DNA of 64,000 nt from Cavia porcellus (GCF_034190915.1 NW_026947507.1:18975501-19039500), one strand, 5' to 3'; positions 13,234 to 23,582 are shown, counted from the first letter of the stretch. The notes: generated by a model not told the origin, from the sequence alone. Translations and numbers: made by a program.

Positions 13234-14433
13234 TCACTGTCGCTGGAATCCTGGTATTTTTTTCCTCTCTCTCTCTGCAATGTCCTTCAGTATTTGTTGT
13301 AGGGTTGGGTTGGTGGCCATGAACTCCCACAGTTCCTCCTTGTCTTGGAAATATCTTATTTCTCCATTAGTTTTGAGAGAGAGTTTTTCTAGGTAATGTA
13401 AGTCTCAGTTGGAGGTTATTTTCTTTCAGGGCTTGGACTATTTCCCACCAGGTTCTACTCAATTTGAGAGTTTGTATTGTAAGTCTGTCTTTATTTTGAT
13501 AATTTTTCCTTTAGAGGTAATCTGCTACTTTTTTCTGGCTGCTTTTAATTACTGTTCTTGTGGTGGATTTCTGGAATCTTGATTATTACATGTCTGGGTG
13601 TAGATCTGTTTTGGTTGTACGTGGCTGGAGTTCTGTATGCTTCTTTTGTCTGGATATCATTTCTTTTTCCTGTGCTCGGGAAGTTTTCCTTAATTATATC
13701 TGTGAATATTCTTTGCAGTTCATTTGTAGCTACTCCTGCTTCTTGGCTCACAGTTTTTATTCTTAAGTTATAAATTCTCTTGTCATCTTTCTAGCCTTTG
13801 TATTGTTTCTTCCTGGTTCCTTGTTATTTTTAAGAGATCTTTTCTTTCATGCTCACACACCGTAAATCTCTCTTCAAGTTTCAAAAGGCTAACTTTAGTT
13901 TCTGTCAAGGCATTTTGCCAGCTTTCGGTGGAGTTTTTATTTTCCTGGTAGTCTCTTTGGATCTGTTTCACATATTCTAGATTTTGTTTATATCCTTCGT
14001 GAATTTTTTTTTTTTTTTTTTTGGTCTTTTTCGTTTTTATCGGTACCAGGGATTGAACTCATGACTGCGCTTTCAAGGCAGGCACTTATGCTGCTGAGCT
14101 AAACCCCCAGCCCCAATATCCTTCATGAAATGTTTCTCTTCCTTTTCTGAGATGCTCCATTCTTCCACCTGTATTCTCTTGGTATGAGTTTATCATTTCT
14201 TTAATTAATCTTTTTATATCTTACCTCACTTTGATCAGAAGTAGAGTTTTAAATTCATCTATGAGGTCATGAAGGTATTTCTTTATGTCCGCTGATGATG
14301 CTATATCTAATATATCATGATTACTGCAATATTTTTCTTCTGTATTTATCTCTCCTGGGCTTATTTTTCCAGGATCAGCAGCTAGAAGTTTTTTTTTTTG
14401 TTTTGTTTTGTTTTGTTTTCTATCTCTTGTCAT
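13234..14433 (-). pseudogene. ORF1 remnant of the ORF1-only element (RNA-binding coiled-coil protein)
   Basis: L1 ORF1 proteins are trimeric RNA chaperones that coat the element's RNA. The likely start is the ATG at 14431-14433, in an MTRDRK... context similar to the MTKQK... start of the other copies. A basic N-terminus is followed by the SINE insertion (14004-14115), a coiled-coil segment (13783-13971; ENKNSTESW, ERKDLLKITRNQE) and the RRM-like part (13545-13751; YRTPATYNQNRSTPRHVI). The C-terminal motif (TLQQILKDIAERER) sits near 13255-13305 and a stop at 13234-13236. Frameshifts and the SINE break it. It is clearly diverged from the ORF1 of the full-length L1s here, so it belongs to a different lineage. 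Confidence 0.75.
14004..14115 (-). repeat. ID-like SINE inside the ORF1 remnant
   Basis: The reverse complement shows the A box and B box (tgagttcaatccctggtacc-type) and a poly-A tail, seen as T's at 14004-14022. Target duplications tatccttc(g/a)tgaa flank it at 13991-14003 and 14117-14129, with one mismatch. Confidence 0.9.
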
Positions 14434-14439
14434 GTTTCT

Positions 14440-15408
14440 GGTTTCTTTCAGACAGGTGTGTCCAGGGAGTCTCTGGCCCTCTCAGTATTGCTTAGGGTCT
14501 TTCCGAAGCATACTGACTGGGGTTTTGCTGCCCTCCCCAAACTGCTGTCACCTGAGATATCTTAAACTTCCTCCCAGTAGCTTGGGATGGTGCAGGTACA
14601 CTCACCCCAGGCTGCCCAGTGCAGAGTTCAGGGTGCAGGCAGGCAGGCCCAATTCCCCAAAGCTGGTCAAACATGGCAGGAAACTGGAAAGTTCTGGTTC
14701 TGTATTTTTTATTATTGTCTGGTGTTTTCAGAAACAGCTTCTCTGGGCTCTGTTCATAGCAGGGGCTCTGTGGGGATCTGATCGTGCGGGACTGGCAGCA
14801 GTGAAGACACACTCACCTGCCCAGTGACCTTGGGGGTGCTCCAGCAGTGGGAGCCTGCTCAGCGCTGGTGCAGTGGGCTCAGGTCCTTGCATTAGTGGCA
14901 AGTGCGAAGGTAGGGATATGTCCCAGAAGGTCCGGTTCCATGTCAGTGACGCCACAACATGCCCTTTCTCCTCATGCCCTCCAGAATGGGGCCTAAATCT
15001 GGGGAGGTGGCAGAGGTAGTGGTGGTGATGGCGGCAGCGGCTGTAGCTCTGGGGGGCTCCAGTAACGTGGGCCTGGCATCAGCAAAGACACACTCACCCA
15101 CTTGGGGACCTCGGGTGTGCTCCGGTAGTGGAGGCCTGCTCAACACCAATGCCACAGGCTCAGGTCCTCATGCAAGCAGCAAGTGCAAAGGTGGAAATGC
15201 ATCCCAGCAGATCCAGTCCCATGCCTGTGGTGGTGCAACATGCCCTTATCCTCATGCCCTCCAGGATGCGGCCTTGATCTGGGAAGGCAGCAGAAGGGGC
15301 AGAGGCAGTGGCAACTCCGTGGGGCTCTGGTTGCACAGGTCTGTTTCTTCTTGGGACAAGAGAATTCCTCTACCTCTGTTTGGGGCTACTCATGTTGTGT
15401 CCTAAGTT
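14440..15408 (-). promoter_or_regulatory. GC-rich 5' region of the ORF1-only element, with 281-bp tandem monomers
   Basis: This is a GC-rich block in AT-rich surroundings. Two matching landmarks (aagacacactcacc at 14804 and 15085; caacatgccctt at 14955 and 15236) are both 281 bp apart, so the region holds at least two tandem units plus partial ones. In rodents, tandem 5' monomers of L1 act as promoter units. Promoter function here is inferred from position only. The frames of 60-150 codons in it are by-products of high GC. Confidence 0.6.
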
Positions 15409-15419
15409 GAAAAATATGG

Positions 15420-15931
15420 GAGCTTCCAGCAAGCAGGTGAGTGCAGACTATCCACGGAGCCCAGCCTATTTGGGACTCCTGCACCTTCTGGGTGCAGAGC
15501 AAGGGCTGGGCGGATCTGGGGTGCCTGCATCCGCCTCCCTGTGTGTCTGGAGGACTGTGGATATCTCAGCAAGCAGGCGAGCATCACCAGTTCCAGAGGC
15601 CCCGCTGCCCAGACTGTTTGGGAACCTCCAGGCTTCTGGATGCAATGCAGTGGCTAAGTGGGTCTGAGGCATCTACACCCGCCTCCCCATTCTGGCTGTG
15701 CTTGGAGAACTGTGGAGCTTGCAGCAAGCAGGCAGGCGCACAGTGTCCCTGGAGCCCAGCTTATCTGGAACTACGGAGTTCTAAACAGGCAGAAGAGGAT
15801 CATTGGTCCTAGAGGCCCAGTGGCTTGGGGGAACTGGGTGCCAGAGTCCCAGGAGCTGCGAACATAGAACTGGATTTCCAACAGACCGAGGAAGCTTTCA
15901 AATAAACACTTGATACACAGAAATATAGGGA
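15420..15931 (+). promoter_or_regulatory. L1 5' UTR (single unit, no tandem copies)
   Basis: GC-rich and homologous to the 5' UTRs at 47830-48477 (minus strand) and 62392-63349. The shared phrase 'aagcaggcaggcgcacagtg' is followed by the 'tctggaactacggagttct' block. In contrast to the copy at 62392, no long tandem duplication is present. Internal promoter activity is known for L1 5' UTRs and is inferred here. Confidence 0.7.
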
Positions 15932-15932
15932 A

Positions 15933-16960
15933 ATGACAAAACAAAAGACCAAATTAAAACCTCAAACTTCCAGCCCATCTCAAGAAACCCTAAGAGCAAT
16001 GTATATAGAAAAAAATATACGCTATTCACCTCAAATATCAGACATAATAGCTACTGAAATTAACAAGCAACTCCAGGAAGCTTTAAAGGAATTTAAATTC
16101 GAAATCATCTCCCAGGTAAAAGAAGAAATGATAAAAGAAATGAAAGAGATTCTGAATATATCTAAAGAAAACACAGTTAAAAAACTGGAGGAACTAAACA
16201 AAAAGATAGAATCCCTAGATGAGCAATATAAGAAACAGAATACATAATGCAGATGCACAGAGATATACAGGAAATAAAAAACTCCACTGAAAGCTTTAAA
16301 AACCACCTCAATGAAAGTGAAGATAGAATTTCAGACCTTGAAGACAGTATTGCAGCTAGTGAACAGGAAAGGAAAGATCTTTTAAAAATAACAAAGAATC
16401 AGGAAATAATAATTCAACAACTACAAGATGATGCAAAGAAAAACAAAATAAAATTGATAGGGATTAATGAAAAAGAAGAGGACAACATAAAGGATGTCAA
16501 GAGGATATTTAGAGAAGTAATAGCTGAAAATTTCCCAAGCATGAGATCAGAAGCCGACATCAGGTTCAGTGAAGCCTATAGAACTCCAAATAGGCATAAC
16601 CAAAATAAAACTACACCCAGACATATAATAATCACCATCCCAGAAATCCAACACAAGAATAGATTATTAAGAGCTGTCAGAGAGGGGCTGGGAATTTAGC
16701 TCAGCAGCATAAGCACCTGCCTTGTAAGCAAGGGGTTGTGAGTTCAATCCCTGGTACCGATAAAAAAATGAAAAAGACCAAAAAAAAAAAAAAAAAAAAA
16801 AGAGCTGTCAGAGAGAAAAGACAGATCACTTATAAAGGAAAACCTATCAAAATCACAGCAGACTTCTCAGCACAAACAATAAAATCAAGAAGAGCATGGA
16901 GTGAAGCATTCCAGATCCTAAAGAAAATGATTTCCAACTTAGACTGATGTACCCTGAAAA
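15933..16960 (+). pseudogene. L1 ORF1, frameshifted and SINE-interrupted
   Basis: Starts MTKQKTK at 15933, with a coiled-coil region through about 16420 and an RRM-type core reading TPRHIIITIPEIQHKN near 16610-16660. Compared with the copy at 63350, four bases (aaac-type) are missing near 16238, which shifts the frame and gives a stop at 16245. The second half is open in another frame from 16247. A SINE with its A tail splits the RNA-binding domain at 16685-16800, and the C-terminal part continues to about 16947. Confidence 0.9.
16685..16800 (+). repeat. ID-like SINE inside L1 ORF1
   Basis: Typical head gggctgggaatttagctcag, B box gagttcaatcc and a pure A tail. A perfect 15-bp target duplication (agagctgtcagagag) lies at 16670-16684 and 16801-16815. 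Confidence 0.95.
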
Positions 16961-17154
16961 ATTTTAATTCAAAGTTGATGGTGAAATATGATACTTCCAT
17001 GAAAAAGAACAGCTGAAGAAATTCATGAACACCAAGCTAACCCTACAAAAAATATTGAGAGACAGTTTAGATACACAAAGGAAAAAATCACTAAGCAAAC
17101 AGATAATTAAACAGAACAGAAATATAAAGATGCAACAGCAGAGAGATAACATGT

Positions 17155-19182
17155 CAACAACCAGCTTTTAACAGTTATAACCATTAATGTAAATGGTCTC
17201 AATGCACCAATCAAAAGAAACAGACTAGCAGAATAGATCAAGAAACAAAATCCAACCATATGCTGTTTACGGTAACTCATCTGACCCAGAAGGATACTCA
17301 GAGACTGAAAGTCAAAGGATGGAAAACAATACTTCACGCAACAGGAATCCAAAAAAAAGCAGGAGTAGCCATTCTGTTTGCAGACAATGTGAACTTTAAA
17401 CCAACAACGACCATAAAGGACAAAGAAGGTCAGTACATATTCGTTAGGGGAAAACTCCAAGAGGAAGAGATAACTATCTTAAATATATATGCACCAAACT
17501 CCAGAGCACTCAGTTATATAAAACAACTATTAACAGAAATGAAAACTCAAAGTATCAGTAACACAGTTGTAACAGGAGACCTTAATATGCCATTGACACC
17601 AAGGGACAGATCAACCAGACAGAAAATGAGCAAAGAAATAACATAACTGAATCACACCTGTGAACAAATGGATTTGATAGACATATAAAGAATGTTCCAC
17701 CCAACGACATCAGAATACACATTCTTCTCAGCAGTACATGGATCATTCTCTAAAATAGACCATATATTAGCTCACAGAACATATTTGAACAAATGCAAAA
17801 GAGTTGAAATCATCCCTGGCATGTTATCAGATCATAGCGCTCTGAAATTGGAGATTAATGATAAAAGATACTGCAGAAATCCCACAAACATATGGAAAGT
17901 GAATAACACACTCTTGAGTAATCAGTGGGTCACAGAAGAAATTAAAGGAGAAATTAAACAATACCTACAAGAAAAGGAAAATGCAGATACAACTTACCGG
18001 AATCTGTGGGATGCAATGAAAGTCGTCCTCAGAAGAAAATTTATTGCACAGAGTTCCCACATCAGGAAAACAGAACGAATACAGATAAATAACCTGATGC
18101 TATACCTCAAACAGCTAGAAAAAGAAGGGCAAGTCAAGCCTAAAGCCAAAAGAAGAGAAGAAATTATAAAAATCAGAGCAGAAATCAATGCAATAGAGAC
18201 TATGAAAACAATCCAAAGAATCAATGAATCAAAGAGTTGGCTCTTTGAAAAAATAAATAAAATTGATAAGCCCCTAGCCAACCTTATTAAAGAAGGGGAA
18301 GAAAAAGCTCAAATTCTTGCAAAGAACTGAAAAAGATGAAATCACTGCAGACTCTACAGAAATACAAAAGATCATCAACACCTATTTTGAAAACCTCTAC
18401 TCTCAAAGGTTTGATAACATAGAGAAATAGAAAGATTCTTAGAAACATATGAAGTACCAAAGCTAGATCAAGAGGATGTAAAACTGCTGAATAACCCAAT
18501 CTCTATCAATGAAATTGAAAATGTAATTAAGTCCTTACCTACAAAGAAGAGCCTAGGCCCAGATGGATTCACTGCAGAATTCTACAAGAAATACAAAGAA
18601 GACCTAATGCCTACACTCCTCAAACTATTCAATGAAATTGAAAGGGAAGCAATCCTTCCTAAGTCATTCCTGTAAGCAAGTATTACTCTAGTACCAAAAC
18701 CTGAGAAAGACCCAACTAAAAAAGAGAACTATAGACAGATTTCCTTAATGAACACAGACGCAAAAATCCTCAATAAAATTTTGGCAAATAGGATGCAGCA
18801 AATCATCAAGAAGATTATACACCATGACCAAGTGGGATTCATCCCAGGAATGCAGGGATGGCTCAACATGCATAAATCAATAAATGTAACCCACCATATC
18901 AATAAAGCCAAAAGTAAGAATCACATGATCATTTCTATAGATGCAGAAAAAGCCTTTGATAAGGTCCAACATTCATTCATGATAAGAACTTTACAGAAAA
19001 TTGGAATAGATGGTCTTTACCTCAATATAATAAAGGCCATTTATGACAAACCAACAGCCAGAATCATACTAAATGGCCAAAACTTGAAAGCCTTTACTTT
19101 AAAATCAGGCACAAGACAAGGATGGCCTTTATCACCATTTATATTTAATATAGTACTGGAAGTACTAGCCAGAGCACTTAGG

Positions 19183-19222
<40 letters not shown>

Positions 19223-20750
19223 AAGGGGTAAAGATAGGAAAAGAAGAAGTTAAATTGTCATTATTTGCAGATGACATGATACTCTACATATAAGACCCCT
19301 AAACTCCATTTAAAGACTCTTAGATATAATAAATAAATTCGGTAATGTAGCTGGATACAAAATCAATACCCAGAAATCAATAGCATTCCTATACAGTAAC
19401 AACAAAATCACAGAGAGGGAAATAAGAGAAACCACACTCTTCACACTAGCAAGCAAAAAAATGAAATTTTTAGGAATTACTCTTATGAAAGAAGTGAAAG
19501 ACCTATACAGGGAAAATTATAATACACTGAAAAAAGAAATTGAAGATTATCATCCCAATCCCTAACTTGAAGTTATACTACAAGCAACAGTAGTGAAATC
19601 AACATGGTACTGGAATCAAAACAGAGCCCAAGATCAATGGAATAATTAGAAGATACAACCACAACTACAAACACACTCAACCACCTTATCTTTGATAAAG
19701 GAGTCAAGAAGGTTCACTGGAAGAACGACAGTCTCTTTAATAAATGGTGCTGGAAAAACTGGCTCTCCATTTGTCGAAAACTAAAGCTAGACCCATGCCT
19801 ATCACTGTGTACTAAATTAAAATCTAAATGGATCAAAGATCTGAATATTAAAACAGAAACACTAAATCTATTGGGAGAAAAATTGGGTAGAAACCTTGAA
19901 AACATAGGGGTAGGTAGAGAATTCATGAATAGGACTAAAACCACAGGGAAATACTTCCCAGAATCAATCACTGGGACCACTTCTTATTAAAAAGTTTCTG
20001 CATGTCAAAAAAAATCTCCAGCATAGTGAAAAGTAAACCCACAAACTGGGAAAAGATCTTAGTGAACTCCCCCTCAGACAAGGGACTTTTGTCTAAAACA
20101 TATAAAGAAGTAAAAAAACTCAGACCCACAAAATTCAAAGATCCAATCCAAAAATGGGCATCTGAGATGATGCACACTTCCTAGATGAAGAAATACAAAT
20201 GGCAAATAAATACATGCAAAAATGTTCATCATCATTGGTCATTAGAGAAATGCAAATTAAAACCACACTGAGATTCCATCTCACTCCTGAAAGAATGGCC
20301 AGGATCAAGAAAACCAACAACAACAAATGCTGGAGAGGCTGTGGGGAAAAAGGAAAAAGAGATGTGGGAGTGTAGACTGGTACAACCTTTGTGGAGGTCA
20401 GTCTGGAGATTTTTCAAGCTGGGATTGGAAGTCCCATTTGTTCCAGCTATTCCACTTCTAGGCATATTCCCAGAAGAACTGAAAGCACCATACCACATGA
20501 TATATGCACACGTATGTTTATAGCAGCACAATTTGTAATCGCCAGATCTTGGAAACCACCCAAGTGTCCATCAACTGAGGAATGGATAAAAAAGTTGTGG
20601 TATTTCTATACAATGGAGTATTACTCAGCTATAAAGAAGGATCACATTGAGATATTTATCAATAATTGGGCGCAGCTTGAGACCATACTCACAAGTAAAA
20701 TAAATCAATCTCGCATGTGTGAATACCGAATAGTTTCCCTAATGTAAGTA
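17155..20750 (+). pseudogene. L1 ORF2 (endonuclease and reverse transcriptase), broken
   Basis: The apurinic-type endonuclease spans about 17170-17860; open pieces lie at 17260-17646 and 17692-18330, with SDHSALKLEIND near 17825-17865. The reverse transcriptase follows, with GFIPGMQGW and the catalytic box [12 protein letters not shown] at 19250-19291. The C-terminal region lies at about 19660-20745 (WYFYTMEYYSAIKKD near 20600). Stops separate the pieces. A GA-repeat expansion at 19184-19219 keeps the frame and adds an Arg-Glu run. A deletion of about 250 bp at 19555 removes the segment after the reverse transcriptase domain. Confidence 0.9.
19184..19219. repeat. (GA)n microsatellite within ORF2
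   Basis: About 18 GA units between the 'ARALRQ' and '[10 protein letters not shown]' coding stretches. The homologous place at about 44370 (minus strand) has only 'RQERETKG'. Confidence 0.95.
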
Positions 20751-21898
20751 ATGATTCAAATATATAAAAATATGTGGTAATCATGATTCCCCATTATGTG
20801 ACCTTGAAGCCTTATAAAGTTTTCACTTATTAATTGGAATGGCTTTATTCTGGGCTGCTTGTTATGGAAATATTTGAAGCTATAGTATATGAAGTTATAT
20901 TCAAATATTTAAAGGAAAAAGACACACTATGGTAACTACTATTAAGTCGGGTTATTTGGTGGTGAAGCACTAGGTTGCTGAAACAGTCGTGCTTTGACCT
21001 GTATTGTTATGTTGTTATGTCCTCCTTTATCTCAATCTATCCCTTATTCATTAAAAAATATTTAGTTATTTTTTATGATTTTTTTAATTAAGAGGAAAAA
21101 TCAAAACAATTAGCAGGATATATTATAGTAACTTTTTTGATTTCCTATTAACTTGATTTGAAGTCCTATAATACTCCCACTATCTTGTTTTGACTGATTA
21201 GACTCTGTTCCATTCTGTATGATAGTATCAAGTTTGGGGTTATAGTCAACTACTTTGAAGGCAATGAGATTCACTAAGATGCCCATTCTGGTTTGACTGT
21301 TATCTCCTTTGGAAGTCCTGTAATGTTTACAATGTTTAAGTTTTATTGGTCTTGTTCTCTACTGTTTTGTTCAACTTTATAATACCTAATGAGATAGACA
21401 ATTCTTCTTAAGGAAGCAGGAGGCATTATGGTAACCACTGTTGATAACCTTGTACTCTGTTTTTACATCATGTGCTATGTCTATCCTTGGTTTTGACTGA
21501 CAGCTTTGTTTTGCCATATTTAACTTTATTCTCTTCCAAAAAAAAGTCATAAGAACTAAGGAGTAATAAAATCCAAAATGTGTAAATTTTGTTGTAAAAA
21601 AGAGAGGGAAAAAAAGTGCTCTAAAAGATACAACAGCAAGTGTGTTTAGGGGTGTTAAATAGATGACCATATTAATGGTTTTGGTTGGATCATTGAACAC
21701 AGCTGTTTGCAGTCTCACTGTTTGAATGTCCACTTTGTATGCTTTGATACTGTGACTTGAGCAACTATTTCTAAGATGATAATGTGTGATCTATTAACTG
21801 GTGGTTTCTTACTGTTTTTTTTTTTGTCTGTATTACTTGTACCCTTACACCACTTTGTCTTGTTTTGTTTTTTCTCTTTTTCCTTTTAAATAAAATTT
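20750..21898 (+). other. L1 3' UTR built of degenerate tandem blocks
   Basis: Related blocks recur about every 140-170 bp, each centred on a 'cattatggtaaccactgtt'-type motif followed by 'tttgaagtcctataatg'. Clear copies start near 20775, 20930, 21120, 21275 and 21425. The same blocks occur in reverse at 6776-7560, 11350-12655, 41120-42540 and 62130-62335, and in plus orientation at 48580-49165. Confidence 0.65.
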
Positions 21899-21907
21899 AA
21901 AAAAAAG

Positions 21908-22012
21908 AAAAATATGGAACATTTCACAAATTTGCATATCATCCTTGCGCAAGGGTCATGACAATCTTCTCTGTATTGTTCCAATTTTAGTATATGTGCT
22001 GCCAAAGTGAGA
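21908..22012 (-). pseudogene. U6 snRNA retrocopy, 5' part of a U6-L1 chimera
   Basis: On the minus strand this reads as near full-length U6 from a degraded 5' end (ctcactttggcagcacatat) through 'actaaaattggaac' and the 'gatacagagaaga' region, to the 3' end ccatattttt. Substitutions (for example cttcggc to ctttggc) and loss of flanking promoter elements argue against function. Its 5' side ends four to five bases before the target duplication aggtagaaatctt at 22017-22029. Its 3' side is directly where the ORF1-only element begins once the later L1 is removed. Confidence 0.92.
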
Positions 22013-22016
22013 CAAT

Positions 22017-22600
22017 AGGTAGAAATCTTGTCACAATTATAAGCAGAGATCATGAACAAAACCCAAACTACACAGCAAAACAAAGCATCCTTTTATTGGT
22101 CAAAGGATGCAACTCGTGGCCACACTCACAAGTGAAATAACTCAGACTCACATGTGTAAGCATGATATTGTCTCCCTAATGTGAGTAATTGAGTGAATAA
22201 TTAAAATTCAATATGTAAGGGTCAGGGATTTAGCTCAGCGGCACAGTCACCTGCCTGGCAAGCATGAGGTCATGAGTTTGATCCCCAGTACAGAAAAAAA
22301 AAAAAAAAAAAAAAAAGAATGATTTAATATGTACAATAGATACTGTTAATTGGGAAGAGCTGTTCAAAAGAAAAGAGAACCTGTGATATGGGAAAGGAAT
22401 TAAGGGAAAAGGAAAAATTAAATATATATACAACATAGTTAAGACAGTTATACAGTTAGTTTGTCTTAGTTTTTTGAAAGAAAAAGTTTGAGCTAATGCT
22501 GATTGGACAGTGTTACATGCCATAAGTATCTGCAATGTATTAATTAGTATAACTCTCTTACTAGCCTGTATAGAAACTCTTTTATTTTTTTTGTCTTTAC
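22017..22600 (+). mobile_element. Old L1 fragment, right half of the disrupted host element
   Basis: Resumes at the second copy of aggtagaaatctt. After a deletion it continues into the ORF2 end and 3' UTR (cacactcacaagtgaaataa..., compare 20688-20745). It is strongly diverged, hence older than everything inserted into it. An ID-like SINE lies in it. Confidence 0.65.
22219..22315 (+). repeat. ID-like SINE
   Basis: Head gggtcagggatttagctcag, B box gagtttgatcc and a long A tail at 22293-22315. The imperfect flanking repeat (t)aatatgta lies on both sides. Confidence 0.9.
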
Positions 22601-23439
22601 AATACAAAGATGCCTTTATTCCATGTTTTCCTGATAAATGTGGCTGACAAATGTCCTTTGGTTTGATTATACATTTTTCTGTAGTTGTAATATTCCAACA
22701 ATAAGAGAAACAATATTATGCAATTGATTTGCTTATATTGTAAAACTGTAATTGTGTTCAACAATTTTCTTTAGTACACTAGAACATTAGTTTATGTTTT
22801 ATCTGTGTGTGCGTGCACGCACACTCATGAATGTATAGTTTTCAATATGAACTTTTCCACCAGTTGCTTAATTTAAGTTAATACACAACCATGATTTATT
22901 CAAAGTATATAGTCTATGTAGAAGTGACTGGTCAAATAATGTAGCTATCAACTGAATTCTTTATTATCTAAGGCAAAGCACCTCTAACAACATTTGAAGG
23001 GCTTCAATTTTAAACATGCTGCTCATCATTGTTTCCACTGCCATGTCCTTTTTTTTAAGTTGTTAAAACATTTTGAGATGAATTTGCAAGCAAAAACAGT
23101 ATTTTAAAAGTCTGCACTGTGTAACCAAGGTTATAGGCATGAATTTTTAGGAGAGAAATATTTGATTTATGAGTGTAGTACCTCATAAAATTTTTCATAA
23201 ATGGCCTCAGGGAATTATTTATGTATAATTTCACCAAATAACATATTTTTCTTTTTTGTAAACATTTCTAACAATATAAGATATAGGACAAGCTCTATTA
23301 ACAAAAGTTTGTTAAGGAAAATAATAAAATAACACACAAACAAATATTTAAAATTACATATGAGTTAAACATATTGTGTGCATTGTGTGTAAGTAATGAA
23401 ATTTTTTAGAGTCATCTTAATTTACAAAAGGTCTTTCTG
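22601..23439. other. AT-rich intergenic sequence, nothing recognised
   Basis: No coherent open frame. A short GTGTGC/GCAC stretch lies near 22805-22822. Confidence 0.5.
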
Positions 23440-23582
23440 GCCAACTGTGATGGTGCATGCCTCTCATCACAGCATTCAGGAGGGTGAGGCAGGAGAATTG
23501 CTATGAGGTTGATGCCAACCTGTGTTACAAAGTGAGTTCAGGGCCAGCCTGTACTGCATAGAGAAACCTTGTCTCAAAAAGA
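23440..23582 (+). repeat. B1-like SINE
   Basis: Matches B1 throughout: gatggtgcatgcctctcatc, gaggcaggagaattg, acaaagtgagttcagggcc, and gagaaaccttgtctcaaaaa at the 3' end. Confidence 0.9.

Larger units (their letters stand above)
11293..15408 (-). mobile_element. ORF1-only (HAL1-like) L1-lineage element, 3' part of a U6 chimera
   Basis: Read on the minus strand: a GC-rich 5' region with repeated monomers (14440-15408), an ORF1 remnant (13234-14433, interrupted by a SINE), about 580 bp of unrecognised sequence (12656-13233), then an L1-type 3' UTR (11293-12655). The 3' UTR is homologous to those of the full-length L1 copies, for example the one beginning at 41110. No endonuclease or reverse transcriptase sequence is seen between ORF1 and the 3' UTR. 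That organisation is known from HAL1 (half-L1) elements, which depend on L1 for movement. The alternative is an ordinary L1 that lost ORF2 by deletion. The 5' end abuts the U6 sequence once the later L1 is removed. Confidence 0.7.
15420..21906 (+). mobile_element. Full-length L1 LINE, plus strand, with target duplications
   Basis: Contains a 5' UTR (15420-15931), ORF1 (about 15933-16960), ORF2 (from about 17155), a 3' UTR (about 20750-21898) and a short A tail (21899-21906). An 11-bp duplication, gaaaaatatgg, flanks it at 15409-15419 and 21907-21917. The right copy is the 3' end of the U6 pseudogene, so this L1 inserted exactly at the U6 junction. It has an ID-like SINE in ORF1, a frameshift in ORF1, several stops in ORF2 and an internal deletion of roughly 250 bp near 19555, so it is not autonomous now. 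Confidence 0.92.

Noticed and set aside
14408..15870. Overlapping open frames up to 148 codons on both strands
   Set aside because: They lie in GC-rich 5' regions of L1-type elements, overlap each other in several frames and have no recognisable domain.
21908..22012. U6 as a working snRNA gene
   Set aside because: Conserved bases are changed, it lies inside a retrotransposed unit with a target duplication, and no upstream snRNA promoter elements are seen.
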